The translations under genes were made by a program, and so were the position numbers. The notes beneath the pieces are model-generated. The model did not search any database. It had not been told where the DNA came from and saw only the letters and a list, made by a program, of their open reading frames with translations. Shown here one piece after another: positions 19,699 through 28,354 of a DNA stretch of 64,000 nucleotides; position 1 is the stretch's first letter; each line of letters begins with the position of its first letter. The DNA lies in contig NZ_UGTV01000015.1 of the NCBI RefSeq assembly GCF_900454865.1, forward strand, positions 1,800,001 through 1,864,000, given 5' to 3'. Origin of the DNA: Pasteurella canis. Its GTDB lineage: Bacteria; Pseudomonadota; Gammaproteobacteria; Enterobacterales; Pasteurellaceae.

Positions 19699-20961
19699 TT
19701 AACTCAGTTTATAGTTTTTCTTATCAATGCCATATTTTCGCATGCGTAAGTATAATTTTTTACGTGGGATATCTAAATAATTCGCTACTTCATTAATTCT
19801 CCCTTGATAGAAAATTAGGGCTTCTTCAATAATTTGTTTTTCATATTCGTTAATTTGCTCATCTAATGGCTTAATATTCTCGGTTTTAATTGATGATGTG
19901 ATGAAAGTTGGTGTTGAGGTTTGTTCAGCCAGCAATCCAATTGCATAGAGTTCAGCTACATGAATTAATTCTTTGACATTACCTTGCCACTGTTGATTGA
20001 GTAAATGTTGGCGTAGTTTTTTCGATGGTTCGACATAGTCTTTATTCAATCTAGCACAACTTTTGTGCACATAATGGCAAAAGATCGGTACTATATCCGT
20101 AGCATGTTTTTTTAATGGCAAGAGTTCAAGCTGAGTATGTAAAAATAAGTAATATAATTCTGCGATCAGCGTTTGCGCTTGAATCAAGTGAAGTAAAGGA
20201 ACATCACTAATCACAATTAAGCGAAATGGATAAGCCTGATGATTGAGTTTGTTAGCGAGTAGCTGTTGCTCGTTGGCAGGTAAATGATGAATATTTTTTA
20301 ATACTAATGTACCTTGCTTCACGTCATTAATGAGATTTTCAATATTAATAGTGCTTTGTTCTAAGCATTCTATACTGATAAAAGGCGCTTGTTTACGTTG
20401 ACTTAGTTTATGTAAGTAAGTTGCTGATAAGTGGCGTCCTGTCCCTGTTTCTCCCCATAAAAAAACAGGGACATCAATATCAGCAAGTTTTTGTAATTGA
20501 TTGCGAATAGTACAAATCCAGTCACTTTGTCCAATAAAGCTTTCATTTAATTTGGCTAATTGCCAGTAACGGTTCTCAATTAATGCAGCCCGTTTTTCTA
20601 ACGCATGTTCTACTTGAATTAATAAGTTTTCTGGTGAAATGGGTTTTTCCAGAAAGTTAGTTGCGCCTTTCTTGACCGCCTCTACTGCCATAGGGACGTC
20701 GCCATGTCCTGTGATCATGATAATAGGGAGCTGTGGATCGCGTTGAGTCATATGTTCCAGTAACGTGAGCCCTGAAATATTGGGCAGCAGTACATCGCAA
20801 AGAACGACTCCAATCCAGTTATCCGGGATTTGAGATACGATATCTACAGGATCGGCACAGGTAAGCACTTGATAGCCTTCTTCACGCAATAAATCTTGGT
20901 AAGAGTCGAGAATATCAATGTCATCATCAATAAGCAGTACGTTATATGCTGAGTTAAACAT
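19699..20961 (-). CDS. PgtA-like response regulator with a degenerate AAA+ domain
   Basis: The 420-residue regulator has an N-terminal receiver domain (acidic DDD near 12, phospho-acceptor D56, K106). The middle domain resembles NtrC-type AAA+ but is broken: Walker A reads GETGTGRH (Arg for Lys at 176), the Walker B position reads TLVLKNIHHL without Asp-Glu, and the sigma-54 GAFTGA loop is missing. A Fis-type helix-turn-helix ends the protein (GRINEVANYLDIPRKKLYLR). It therefore probably binds DNA and acts with the main sigma factor. It overlaps the kinase gene by 8 bases. By analogy with Salmonella PgtA it should control the divergent transporter operon. Confidence 0.82.
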   Translation of the reverse strand: MFNSAYNVLLIDDDIDILDSYQDLLREEGYQVLTCADPVDIVSQIPDNWIGVVLCDVLLPNISGLTLLEHMTQRDPQLPIIMITGHGDVPMAVEAVKKGATNFLEKPISPENLLIQVEHALEKRAALIENRYWQLAKLNESFIGQSDWICTIRNQLQKLADIDVPVFLWGETGTGRHLSATYLHKLSQRKQAPFISIECLEQSTINIENLINDVKQGTLVLKNIHHLPANEQQLLANKLNHQAYPFRLIVISDVPLLHLIQAQTLIAELYYLFLHTQLELLPLKKHATDIVPIFCHYVHKSCARLNKDYVEPSKKLRQHLLNQQWQGNVKELIHVAELYAIGLLAEQTSTPTFITSSIKTENIKPLDEQINEYEKQIIEEALIFYQGRINEVANYLDIPRKKLYLRMRKYGIDKKNYKLS

Positions 20962-22936
20962 CTTGTGTGACCTTAAAAGTTAAAATAATTAATGCGTTAT
21001 GTTCTAATGTCGAGGCAATACGTAGTTCGCCTTGACATTGCTCCATAATTGATTGACTAATAGATAGTCCCAAACCTAAATTAATAGATTTACTGCTAGC
21101 AAAAGGTTGTAGGAGTTTTTCCGTCAATGGCCAACCTTTACCATTATCTGATACCCATAAGCGAATACAGTTTTCATCTATGTTTGCGATTTCAATGCAA
21201 ATATGGGGAGCAACATGTTCAATAGCCTCGAGGGAATTTAAGAATAAATTGACAAAAACCTGCTCGATTAAAACATCTTCTCCGAGTATATAGGGTAGTT
21301 GAGCTGGTATAGTTAAGCGACCTTGGCGATTTTTATGTTGTGTTTCTAATAGTTCCCATGCACTTTGTATGCAGTCTGTTAAATTCACAGCCTGTATTTT
21401 CCCCGATCCTTGTCGTGAAAACTGACGTAGGCGTTTGACAATGAGGGCGGTACGTTCGACTAAATGGTTTATTTTGTCTAAATAAGTCAAGACCGCATCT
21501 ATATTTTGTTTTTTGACCGCTCTTTTGGCACTAAATAAGTAAGCATTCATTGCATTAAGTGGCTGAGTAATTTCATGACTGATTGACGTTAAGGTTTTAC
21601 CGACAGCAGCTAATTTTGCGGCTTGCGTTAATTCATTTTGTGTATTTTCTAACGCTGTCTGGACTTTAATACGATAGTCAATTTCATCAAGTAAAATTTG
21701 GTTACGTAATTCTAATTCTTGTGTTTTTTTCTGCATTTCAAATAGAAATAAGCGTAGGAGTTTTGCAATGCGCCCTAGTTCATCGTTGCCATAAATAGCA
21801 ATTTTGACATCATCTTCTCCATTAGTCAGTTGCACCACCGCTTGGTTAAGTTGTTGAAAGCGTTTTAGTAAACGTAGACGAATATAAAAAAAGTTAACAG
21901 CAATCACAAAAATACAAGCAAGGAGCATCGCGAGAAGAATTAATACGCCATTAAATTGGGTACTTTTTTCTACGATATTATGTAATAAATGAAGCTGATT
22001 TTTACTGTTACCAATTTGTGTGTTAATGCGTTGCCGAAAAGCATCAAATACACTTTCACTTTGTGTAATCAATTGTTGCTGCTGTTGGTGTAGGTCCGTT
22101 CTGAGTGAAAATAATGTGGGTAATTCTTGTGGATTTAAGCCAAAACGGATGAGTTCCGTTAAAATTTGTTGAATCGTAATAATCGATGAGTGCTTATCCA
22201 ATAAGGCAATGCGATTATTAATAAGTAAAGAGAGATAACTTAAATAATTATGTAATCGTACAGCACTGTTTTGGCTTGGCTCAGTAATTTGTGTACGTAG
22301 CTCAGTAATAATTTGTTCTTCATAGTTAGTAAAATCATAAACTAGCAGCAATTCTTGTTGTAACTTTTTCAATTGTTCAACTTTTTGTGTATTTTGTGGG
22401 TGTAGTGCGATGTTATTAGCAAGAGTTGATTGTTGCCAACTCATTTCTTGTAATAATGCGGTAAATTCATTATGAAAATCATTATGTAGCCAATTGATTT
22501 TGGAAACAGTTTTGTTCAGTTCTTCGTTTAAAGTGAGTGTTGCAGTGATATTCGCTGAGATTTGTTCCAATAACTGGGATTGTTGATGCAATAAATCAGT
22601 TAACTGGTCATCAAGATTTTCATTTAACTCAATGATTAATTCTTTTAAGGTCGTGAGCTGTTGTTTAGCATTGTTATAACGAGCGACTTTATCGTTAGTA
22701 TTTTTAACATTAACTAGATGAACAAAGGCATTTTGTAAAATATTAATTTGCTCTTCTGTTTGGAATGCGGCTTGTACTTTAGGGAAGTCTTGATCGAGCG
22801 CAAAATTAATTTCACTACGTTGTTGTTGCCAAGTATATAACCCTACACCACCAACAAAGAGGCACAGTAATACACTCACTAAAAAAGAGAGCTGTAATCC
22901 AGTACTGAGATCTAAATGCTTAAACCATGTTTTCAT
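20954..22936 (-). CDS. PgtB-like sensor histidine kinase
   Basis: The 660-residue membrane kinase has a first membrane segment (LQLSFLVSVLLCLFVGGVGL), a periplasmic region of almost 300 residues rich in Gln and Leu with coiled-coil character, a second segment (about 327-350), a HAMP-like linker, the H-box SISHEITQPLNAM with H454, and an ATPase domain with VFVNLFLNSLEAI, DNGKGWP and GLGLSIS. It overlaps the periplasmic-protein gene upstream by 4 bases and the regulator gene downstream by 8. This gene order equals Salmonella pgtCBA, where PgtC and PgtB sense phosphoglycerates. Confidence 0.85.
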   Translation of the reverse strand: MKTWFKHLDLSTGLQLSFLVSVLLCLFVGGVGLYTWQQQRSEINFALDQDFPKVQAAFQTEEQINILQNAFVHLVNVKNTNDKVARYNNAKQQLTTLKELIIELNENLDDQLTDLLHQQSQLLEQISANITATLTLNEELNKTVSKINWLHNDFHNEFTALLQEMSWQQSTLANNIALHPQNTQKVEQLKKLQQELLLVYDFTNYEEQIITELRTQITEPSQNSAVRLHNYLSYLSLLINNRIALLDKHSSIITIQQILTELIRFGLNPQELPTLFSLRTDLHQQQQQLITQSESVFDAFRQRINTQIGNSKNQLHLLHNIVEKSTQFNGVLILLAMLLACIFVIAVNFFYIRLRLLKRFQQLNQAVVQLTNGEDDVKIAIYGNDELGRIAKLLRLFLFEMQKKTQELELRNQILLDEIDYRIKVQTALENTQNELTQAAKLAAVGKTLTSISHEITQPLNAMNAYLFSAKRAVKKQNIDAVLTYLDKINHLVERTALIVKRLRQFSRQGSGKIQAVNLTDCIQSAWELLETQHKNRQGRLTIPAQLPYILGEDVLIEQVFVNLFLNSLEAIEHVAPHICIEIANIDENCIRLWVSDNGKGWPLTEKLLQPFASSKSINLGLGLSISQSIMEQCQGELRIASTLEHNALIILTFKVTQDV

Positions 22937-24165
22937 TCTAAATCTTCCAAAGCTTTAACAAAGGCGACTTGTTGGGCAATGAAAAAATGTTGCCAATTTA
23001 ACAGTTCTTGTGTGCGATTAAAGTGGGTTAAATAAACCTCATCTTCTGCTTGTGCAGCGGAGACAGGAAGTGCGGTCAGAATTTGGCGTAATTCGGGTAA
23101 AGGGCGATTAAGGGCTTGTTCTTTTTGTTGTAACAAACGCCAATGCTCCTGAAGTAAGCCCAAACGATGTGTAATATGTTGTTCAAATAAAAGTTTAACC
23201 AATTGTTGTCGTTTAAGTAATAGCTCGTAATTAATTGGTGGTTGTTGAAATAACTGTTGTTGCAATGCGGCTTTCGGGTGTGTTGTAGGTAGAGGTGCAA
23301 TAGGATATTTGCTCATTTGAACATCAGTTAAAATACGTTGACCTGTCTCGCTTAGTAGAAATTGAATGAATTTGATTGCCTGTGGCTTTTTACTACTTTC
23401 AGCCACAATTGCGATAAATGTAGGTGACGCAGGAAAGTGTGGAAAGTAGCGAAAAGCGAGATGAGCATGATTTTGTTGGGTCAAAATATGGGCATAATTA
23501 TCAATAGTGATGCCAACCGCACCAAGATTGGCTTGAACTTTATCAACGACACCGAAGCTACGAGCAGAAATCGTACCTACATTTAGCATAATCTGTTCAA
23601 TTAATGCCCATCCTTCTTGCCAACCATGTTTCTGTAATAATGCTTCTAACATAATGTGATTCGTATCAGAGCGAGTTGGACTACTGATGACAATAAGTCC
23701 TTGTAAATCAGGATGTGTTAGATCTTGCCAAGATTGTGGTAATGGGCGTTCAACCTGCTGTAATAAGGTTGTATTAAATAACATACCGTAGCCAGAAAGG
23801 GCAAATGCCACGGTGGTGGGTTTGAGCATATTGGGTAGAAAGCCTGTGTTATCTTGTAATGTAGTGGGTAACGGAAAAAGCTTGTTTCCTATTTGTAAGT
23901 TATAAAACAACATGGGGGAAGAGCTTAGAATTAAATCTACTTCACGGGCTTTTTCAGTTGAGAGTAGTTGATTCAGCGATGCACTCGTGCGATTTAACGT
24001 GGTGATAGGTATCGTATTTGGTTGCTTATTCCATTCACTTACTAGATGCTGGATACCTTCTAGTGCAAAAGTCGTGCCGATCACAAGCTCATTCGCTTTT
24101 ATAGGTAAAGCGAGAAATAAGCTGACGAGACAGATGGTTAATTGCTGAAGTAATTTGGTGCACAT
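22933..24165 (-). CDS. PgtC-like periplasmic substrate-sensing protein
   Basis: A periplasmic binding-protein domain (ELVIGTTFALEGIQHLV, later SPTRSDTNHIMLEAL and SPTFIAIVAESSK) is followed by a helical extension of about 100 residues. In Salmonella PgtC this protein works with PgtB in signalling rather than uptake. The frame is open to a TTG at 24210, but ATG 24165 has AAGGTG 6 bases upstream and begins a clean signal peptide (LLQQLTICLVSLFLALPIKA), so it is the start. The relation to AfuA, encoded just across the divergent gap, suggests both bind a similar phosphorylated compound. Confidence 0.8.
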   Translation of the reverse strand: MCTKLLQQLTICLVSLFLALPIKANELVIGTTFALEGIQHLVSEWNKQPNTIPITTLNRTSASLNQLLSTEKAREVDLILSSSPMLFYNLQIGNKLFPLPTTLQDNTGFLPNMLKPTTVAFALSGYGMLFNTTLLQQVERPLPQSWQDLTHPDLQGLIVISSPTRSDTNHIMLEALLQKHGWQEGWALIEQIMLNVGTISARSFGVVDKVQANLGAVGITIDNYAHILTQQNHAHLAFRYFPHFPASPTFIAIVAESSKKPQAIKFIQFLLSETGQRILTDVQMSKYPIAPLPTTHPKAALQQQLFQQPPINYELLLKRQQLVKLLFEQHITHRLGLLQEHWRLLQQKEQALNRPLPELRQILTALPVSAAQAEDEVYLTHFNRTQELLNWQHFFIAQQVAFVKALEDLE

Positions 24166-24347
24166 GATCTTCACCTTGCTTGACATCAGTTGCCTTGTCA
24201 TATTACCCAAAATTTTCGTAGCTATGTGCTTTTTTTTGTGATCGAACTCAAAAAAATAAAATTTAAATTTTAATTACTTAGCTTATTTTTTGAGTCATTT
24301 ATAGGCTTTTTTTCTACTCATTTCTCCCCACCATACTATGATAACTA

Positions 24348-24400
24348 AAATGAGTTAGATTTGACCTATTGTACTCTTAGAAATGAGTCGGTTTTGACTC
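24348..24400 (+). promoter_or_regulatory. Two phased direct repeats, candidate regulator sites before the afu-like operon
   Basis: AAATGAGTTAGATTTGAC (from 24348) and AAATGAGTCGGTTTTGAC (from 24381) match at 15 of 18 positions and start 33 bases apart, about three helical turns. More GAGT/ACTC words occur at 24243, 24291 and 24316. They lie in the 375-base gap (24166-24540) between the signalling and transporter operons, which otherwise holds A+T-rich sequence and the ribosome site GAGGAAGGGG (24526-24535). They are the natural candidates for PgtA-like regulator binding. Confidence 0.5.
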
Positions 24401-24540
24401 CTTTTGGTGTAATAGTGCTGTCTTTTTTTTTGTTATTTTGAGCGTTATTGTAGGTTAAGTTTCATACAGAGTATGAGCTAGGCTAATCAGTATTATCAAT
24501 TAATTGACTTGATAAATAACGAGAGAGGAAGGGGTAGATT

Positions 24541-25530
24541 ATGAATAAAAAATTATCTTCAGCCATTATTGCACTTGGATTAGGTATGGCGGTGGTTAAT
24601 GTTGCACAAGCGAATGAACAACTCATTGTATACACTTCAATGAAAGAATCTTTAATTGGTGCATTAAAAGCAAAATTTAATGAAAAACACCCTGAGGTTG
24701 CAATGGATTATCAATCAGCGGGTGCAGGAAAATTGATGGCAAAAATTGCAGCAGAAAAAGAATCTGGTCAAATTATGGCTGATGTGATTTGGACTAGTGA
24801 AGTACCTGATTTCTTTAAAATGAAAGCAAACGGTATGTTAAAAACCTATGTTTCCCCTGAAGTTGAGCATATTGTTAATCCGTTACCTGACTTTGATGGG
24901 TCTTTTACCCCAATTCGTTTAGGGACATTAGGCATTGCTTATAACACAAGATTTGTTAAAGAGCCACCAGTAGAATGGGCGGATATTACTGGCTCAAAAT
25001 ATAAAGGTGCATTTGGGATTGCTAATCCAGCATTATCTGGTACCTCTTATATGAGTGTTGCCTTATTGAAGTCGACATTTGGTTGGGAGTTTTTTGAAAA
25101 AATCAAAGCCAATAAGGGCAAAGTGGGTAAAGGATCTGGCCAAGTTATCGATGATACCGCTTCAGGTGACTTATTAGCTTCATTAGCAGTGGACTATATT
25201 ACAAATGATAAAATTAAAAAAGGCGCTCAGCTTAAATTAGTTTATCCAAAAGAAATGTTAGTGATTCCAAGTCCAGCAGCGATTTTCAAAGGCACGAAGA
25301 ATCCAGCTTCCGCACAAAAATTCATTGATTTCTTATTATCTGAAGATGCACAAAAAATTATTGCTCATGAGGGAACTTTGCCTGTACGTAAAGGAATTAC
25401 GACTTTAGAAGGTATGCCAACGGTAGAAGATGCTATTAGTCGCGCTATTCCAATTGATTATCAAGCTATCTTGACAGAGAAAGAGGAAACCGTGAAAAAA
25501 TTTGCCCAAATTCTGCAAGGTCGTCAATAA
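24541..25530 (+). CDS. afuA: AfuA-like periplasmic binding protein (hexose-phosphate uptake)
   Basis: The 329-residue periplasmic protein has a signal peptide cleaved after AQA (about residue 24). The mature part begins EQLIVYTSMKESLIGALK, typical of the AfuA/FbpA-like class, and contains SGTSYMSVALL and IPSPAAIFKGTKNPASAQ. AfuA was first called a ferric-iron protein, but Actinobacillus AfuA was shown to bind glucose-6-phosphate and fructose-6-phosphate. The ferric-binding Tyr pair of FbpA is not evident to me. First gene of a four-gene operon with a strong ribosome site. Substrate here is inferred from family and from the PgtABC-like genes. Confidence 0.82.
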   Translation: MNKKLSSAIIALGLGMAVVNVAQANEQLIVYTSMKESLIGALKAKFNEKHPEVAMDYQSAGAGKLMAKIAAEKESGQIMADVIWTSEVPDFFKMKANGMLKTYVSPEVEHIVNPLPDFDGSFTPIRLGTLGIAYNTRFVKEPPVEWADITGSKYKGAFGIANPALSGTSYMSVALLKSTFGWEFFEKIKANKGKVGKGSGQVIDDTASGDLLASLAVDYITNDKIKKGAQLKLVYPKEMLVIPSPAAIFKGTKNPASAQKFIDFLLSEDAQKIIAHEGTLPVRKGITTLEGMPTVEDAISRAIPIDYQAILTEKEETVKKFAQILQGRQ

Positions 25531-25544
25531 AACAGGAGTGCTTT

Positions 25545-26633
25545 ATGGCAACAATCACCTTTGAAAAAGTCAGTAAAGCATTTGGCTCAAATGAAGTGCT
25601 AAAAGATTTATCGCTTGTAGTAAAAGACGGTGAATGTTTTACCCTTCTTGGACCATCTGGTTGTGGGAAAACCGTGTTATTGCGCTTACTTGCAGGCTTT
25701 GAAGTGCCAGATGCTGGGCGCATTTTAATTGATGAACATGTTGTTTCTGATCCCGTAGCGGGTATTGATATTCAGCCAGATCAGCGCAGTTTAGGCGTAG
25801 TCTTTCAAGACTACGCAGTTTGGCCACATATGACGGTATTTGACAATATAGCTTATCCGTTAAAGTTGAAAGCATTAGATAAAGCAGTGATTCAGCAACA
25901 AGTGATGGATGTTGTTGATTTAGTCAATTTAACAGGGTTAGAACAGCGTTTACCTTCACAGCTTTCTGGTGGGCAACAACAGCGTGTTGCATTAGCGCGA
26001 GCATTAGTCGCAAAACCTTCTTTGATGTTACTTGATGAACCATTAAATAACTTAGATGCGAATTTGCGAGAAGAAATGCGCTTTGAGATCAAAGAGTTAC
26101 AAAAGAAATTAGGTATTACTATTTTATATGTAACACATGATCAGGAAATTGCACTCGCTATTTCAGATCGTTTAGCCATCATGGATAAAGAGGGTCATAT
26201 TCAACAAATTGGTACACCATGGGAAATCTATGAGAAATCTGCCAATGAGATGGTATTTCAGTTTATGGGATTAGCCAATTTTATTCCCGTACGTTATGAA
26301 CAAGGACAGCATTTGGTTGGGCAAGGTATGCAAAGGATCGAATGGGCAGACCTACCTGCTGAGAATGGGAAACTAGGTTGCCGCCCATCAGATATTATAT
26401 TAAACAAGACAGGTAGTGGGTTAAAAGGCAAGATTGTACGAGCCAGTTTCCTTGGTGCAATTATGGATTACATGATTGATATTGATGGTGTGTTATTGCG
26501 TACAGAAGTTTCAACAAATACCGCCTTGCAGCATGATTTGATGTTTACTGAGGGGGATAATTGTGTGGTGAATTTCCACGATTTACTTTGGTTTGCTGAC
26601 GAACAACAAGCTGTTCAGCAAGGGAGGGAATAA
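25545..26633 (+). CDS. afuC: AfuC-like ABC transporter ATPase (first of two)
   Basis: The 362-residue ATP-binding subunit has Walker A GPSGCGKT at 36-43 and a Q-loop region VFQDYAVWPHMTVFDN. The signature LSGGQQQRVALARAL is near 140, with LLDEPLNNLDANLREEMRFE and THDQEIALAISDRL following. The C-terminal part (from about 240) is a TOBE/MOP-like regulatory domain. It powers the permease encoded 2 bases downstream. A second, non-identical ATPase ends the operon, so the importer may use a heterodimer. Confidence 0.85.
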   Translation: MATITFEKVSKAFGSNEVLKDLSLVVKDGECFTLLGPSGCGKTVLLRLLAGFEVPDAGRILIDEHVVSDPVAGIDIQPDQRSLGVVFQDYAVWPHMTVFDNIAYPLKLKALDKAVIQQQVMDVVDLVNLTGLEQRLPSQLSGGQQQRVALARALVAKPSLMLLDEPLNNLDANLREEMRFEIKELQKKLGITILYVTHDQEIALAISDRLAIMDKEGHIQQIGTPWEIYEKSANEMVFQFMGLANFIPVRYEQGQHLVGQGMQRIEWADLPAENGKLGCRPSDIILNKTGSGLKGKIVRASFLGAIMDYMIDIDGVLLRTEVSTNTALQHDLMFTEGDNCVVNFHDLLWFADEQQAVQQGRE

Positions 26634-26635
26634 CA

Positions 26636-28333
26636 ATGACAGCGGTTATTCAGAAAAAAAGTCCATTTAATGTGGCAAATGCAATTCTTGCCCTATCTAT
26701 TGGTATTTTAGTGATTGTTGTCGCAGTGCCTGTGCTATTAATTTTTATTAATTCTTTTTGGGTTAATGGGCAATTTAATATCACTGATGTGGTGATGATT
26801 TTAAAACAACAAGAAACTTATGAGGCATTACTAAACTCTTTATTTATTGCGGTTGGTGTGACAATCATGAGTACCATCGTCGGGACGTTTTTTGCTTGGT
26901 TAGTTACACGAACGGATTTACCTTATAAAGGTTTTATGAAAGTAATGTTCTTAGTACCGTTTATGTTACCTTCTTTCATTGGTGCATTAGCTTGGAAAAT
27001 GTTACTTTCTCCTCGTGCAGGCTATATTAATCGTTTCTTCATGGATACCTTTGGTTTAGAAGAACCGATTTTCAATATTTATAGCTACGCTGGTATTATG
27101 GCAGTAGAAACCATGTACCTTTTCCCATTTGTCTTTATTCAAGTGTGTGGCGCACTTGAACGAATGGACCCAACACTAGAAGAATCGGCACGGATTTCTG
27201 GTGCTAGTTTATTTACGATTACTCGCAAAATTACGATTCCATTAGTGATGCCAAGTATTGTGTCAGGTGCATTACTGATCATGCTGTATTCTATGGCTCA
27301 CTTTGGTACAGTTGCAGTATTAGGGGTTGAAAATGGAATTTTTAATATCCCAACGTTGATTTATGAACGCATTCACCAAAGTGCGGGAAGTTTTGAAGCT
27401 ATTCGTACAGGTACTGTTTTAGCAACAGTACTGGTTGCTACAGCAGCATTAATCATTTGGTTGCAAAATAAAATTCTAAATCGAGGACGTTTCCAAATTA
27501 TTGCAGGAAAAAGTTTCCGTCCTGTTGAAGTAAAGCTCAGAGGGTTAAGAATGCCATTATTAATCATCTGCTTGCTTTATATCGCATTCACTATTGTCTT
27601 ACCGACAGTGACTATCTTTATTGTGGGTGGATTAAAAACCTACGGCTTACCAATTACTTGGGAAAACCTCACGTTAGATAATTATAAATTTATCTTGTTT
27701 GATTGGCAGTTGACTAAAGATGCAATTCGTAACAGTGTCTTGCTCGGCTTAGCTGCTGCGGTGATCACTATGTTTGCAGGCGTGATGATTTCTTATGTCA
27801 TCGTGAAAATGCGTGTAAAAGGGAAAGGCATTTTAGAGTTTTTAGGTATGTTGCCATTCTCTGTACCAGGCTCAGTGATTGCGTTAGGGGTGATCTTAGC
27901 TTGGAGTGGTAAGTTTGGTATTAATTTATACAATACCGTTTGGATTATTTTGATCGCATATATTGCACGCTATATGGCATTCTCCTTGAAAGCTAACTCT
28001 GCTGCATTAGAGCAAGTCCATGATTCATTAGTTGAAGCCGCGCGCGCTTGTGGTGCAAGTATGTGGCAGTCTTTAAAAGATGTGGTTGTACCTTTAGTTC
28101 GTCCAGGTATGATTGCTGCATTTTTCTTAATCTTCCTCCCTGCATTACGTGAGTTAACCGTCTCTGTCATGTTATATGGACCTTCTACACGGACGATTGG
28201 TGTCGCGATTTATACTCTCAACGAAGATGGTGAAACGGTTTATTCCGCTGCACTAGCAGGTATCGCGTTGATTATTATTGTGTTTGGGCAAACGGTAATT
28301 AAACGTTATGCCGAGAAGAAAACACAGAAATAA
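26636..28333 (+). CDS. afuB: AfuB-like ABC transporter permease (two fused domains)
   Basis: The 565-residue inner-membrane permease has about twelve segments. It is built from two binding-protein-dependent transport domains, each with an EAA loop: EESARISGASLFTITRKITI in the first half and VEAARACGASMWQSLKDVVV in the second. The fused layout is usual for the AfuB/FbpB type. It follows afuC by 2 bases and precedes the second ATPase by 21. Confidence 0.85.
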   Translation: MTAVIQKKSPFNVANAILALSIGILVIVVAVPVLLIFINSFWVNGQFNITDVVMILKQQETYEALLNSLFIAVGVTIMSTIVGTFFAWLVTRTDLPYKGFMKVMFLVPFMLPSFIGALAWKMLLSPRAGYINRFFMDTFGLEEPIFNIYSYAGIMAVETMYLFPFVFIQVCGALERMDPTLEESARISGASLFTITRKITIPLVMPSIVSGALLIMLYSMAHFGTVAVLGVENGIFNIPTLIYERIHQSAGSFEAIRTGTVLATVLVATAALIIWLQNKILNRGRFQIIAGKSFRPVEVKLRGLRMPLLIICLLYIAFTIVLPTVTIFIVGGLKTYGLPITWENLTLDNYKFILFDWQLTKDAIRNSVLLGLAAAVITMFAGVMISYVIVKMRVKGKGILEFLGMLPFSVPGSVIALGVILAWSGKFGINLYNTVWIILIAYIARYMAFSLKANSAALEQVHDSLVEAARACGASMWQSLKDVVVPLVRPGMIAAFFLIFLPALRELTVSVMLYGPSTRTIGVAIYTLNEDGETVYSAALAGIALIIIVFGQTVIKRYAEKKTQK

Positions 28334-28354
28334 CCGAATTTTAAGGAGAAAACT

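Noticed and set aside
24211-24540. Sigma-54 promoter for the afu-like operon
   Set aside because: No GG-N10-GC element was found, and the regulator lacks the GAFTGA loop needed for sigma-54.
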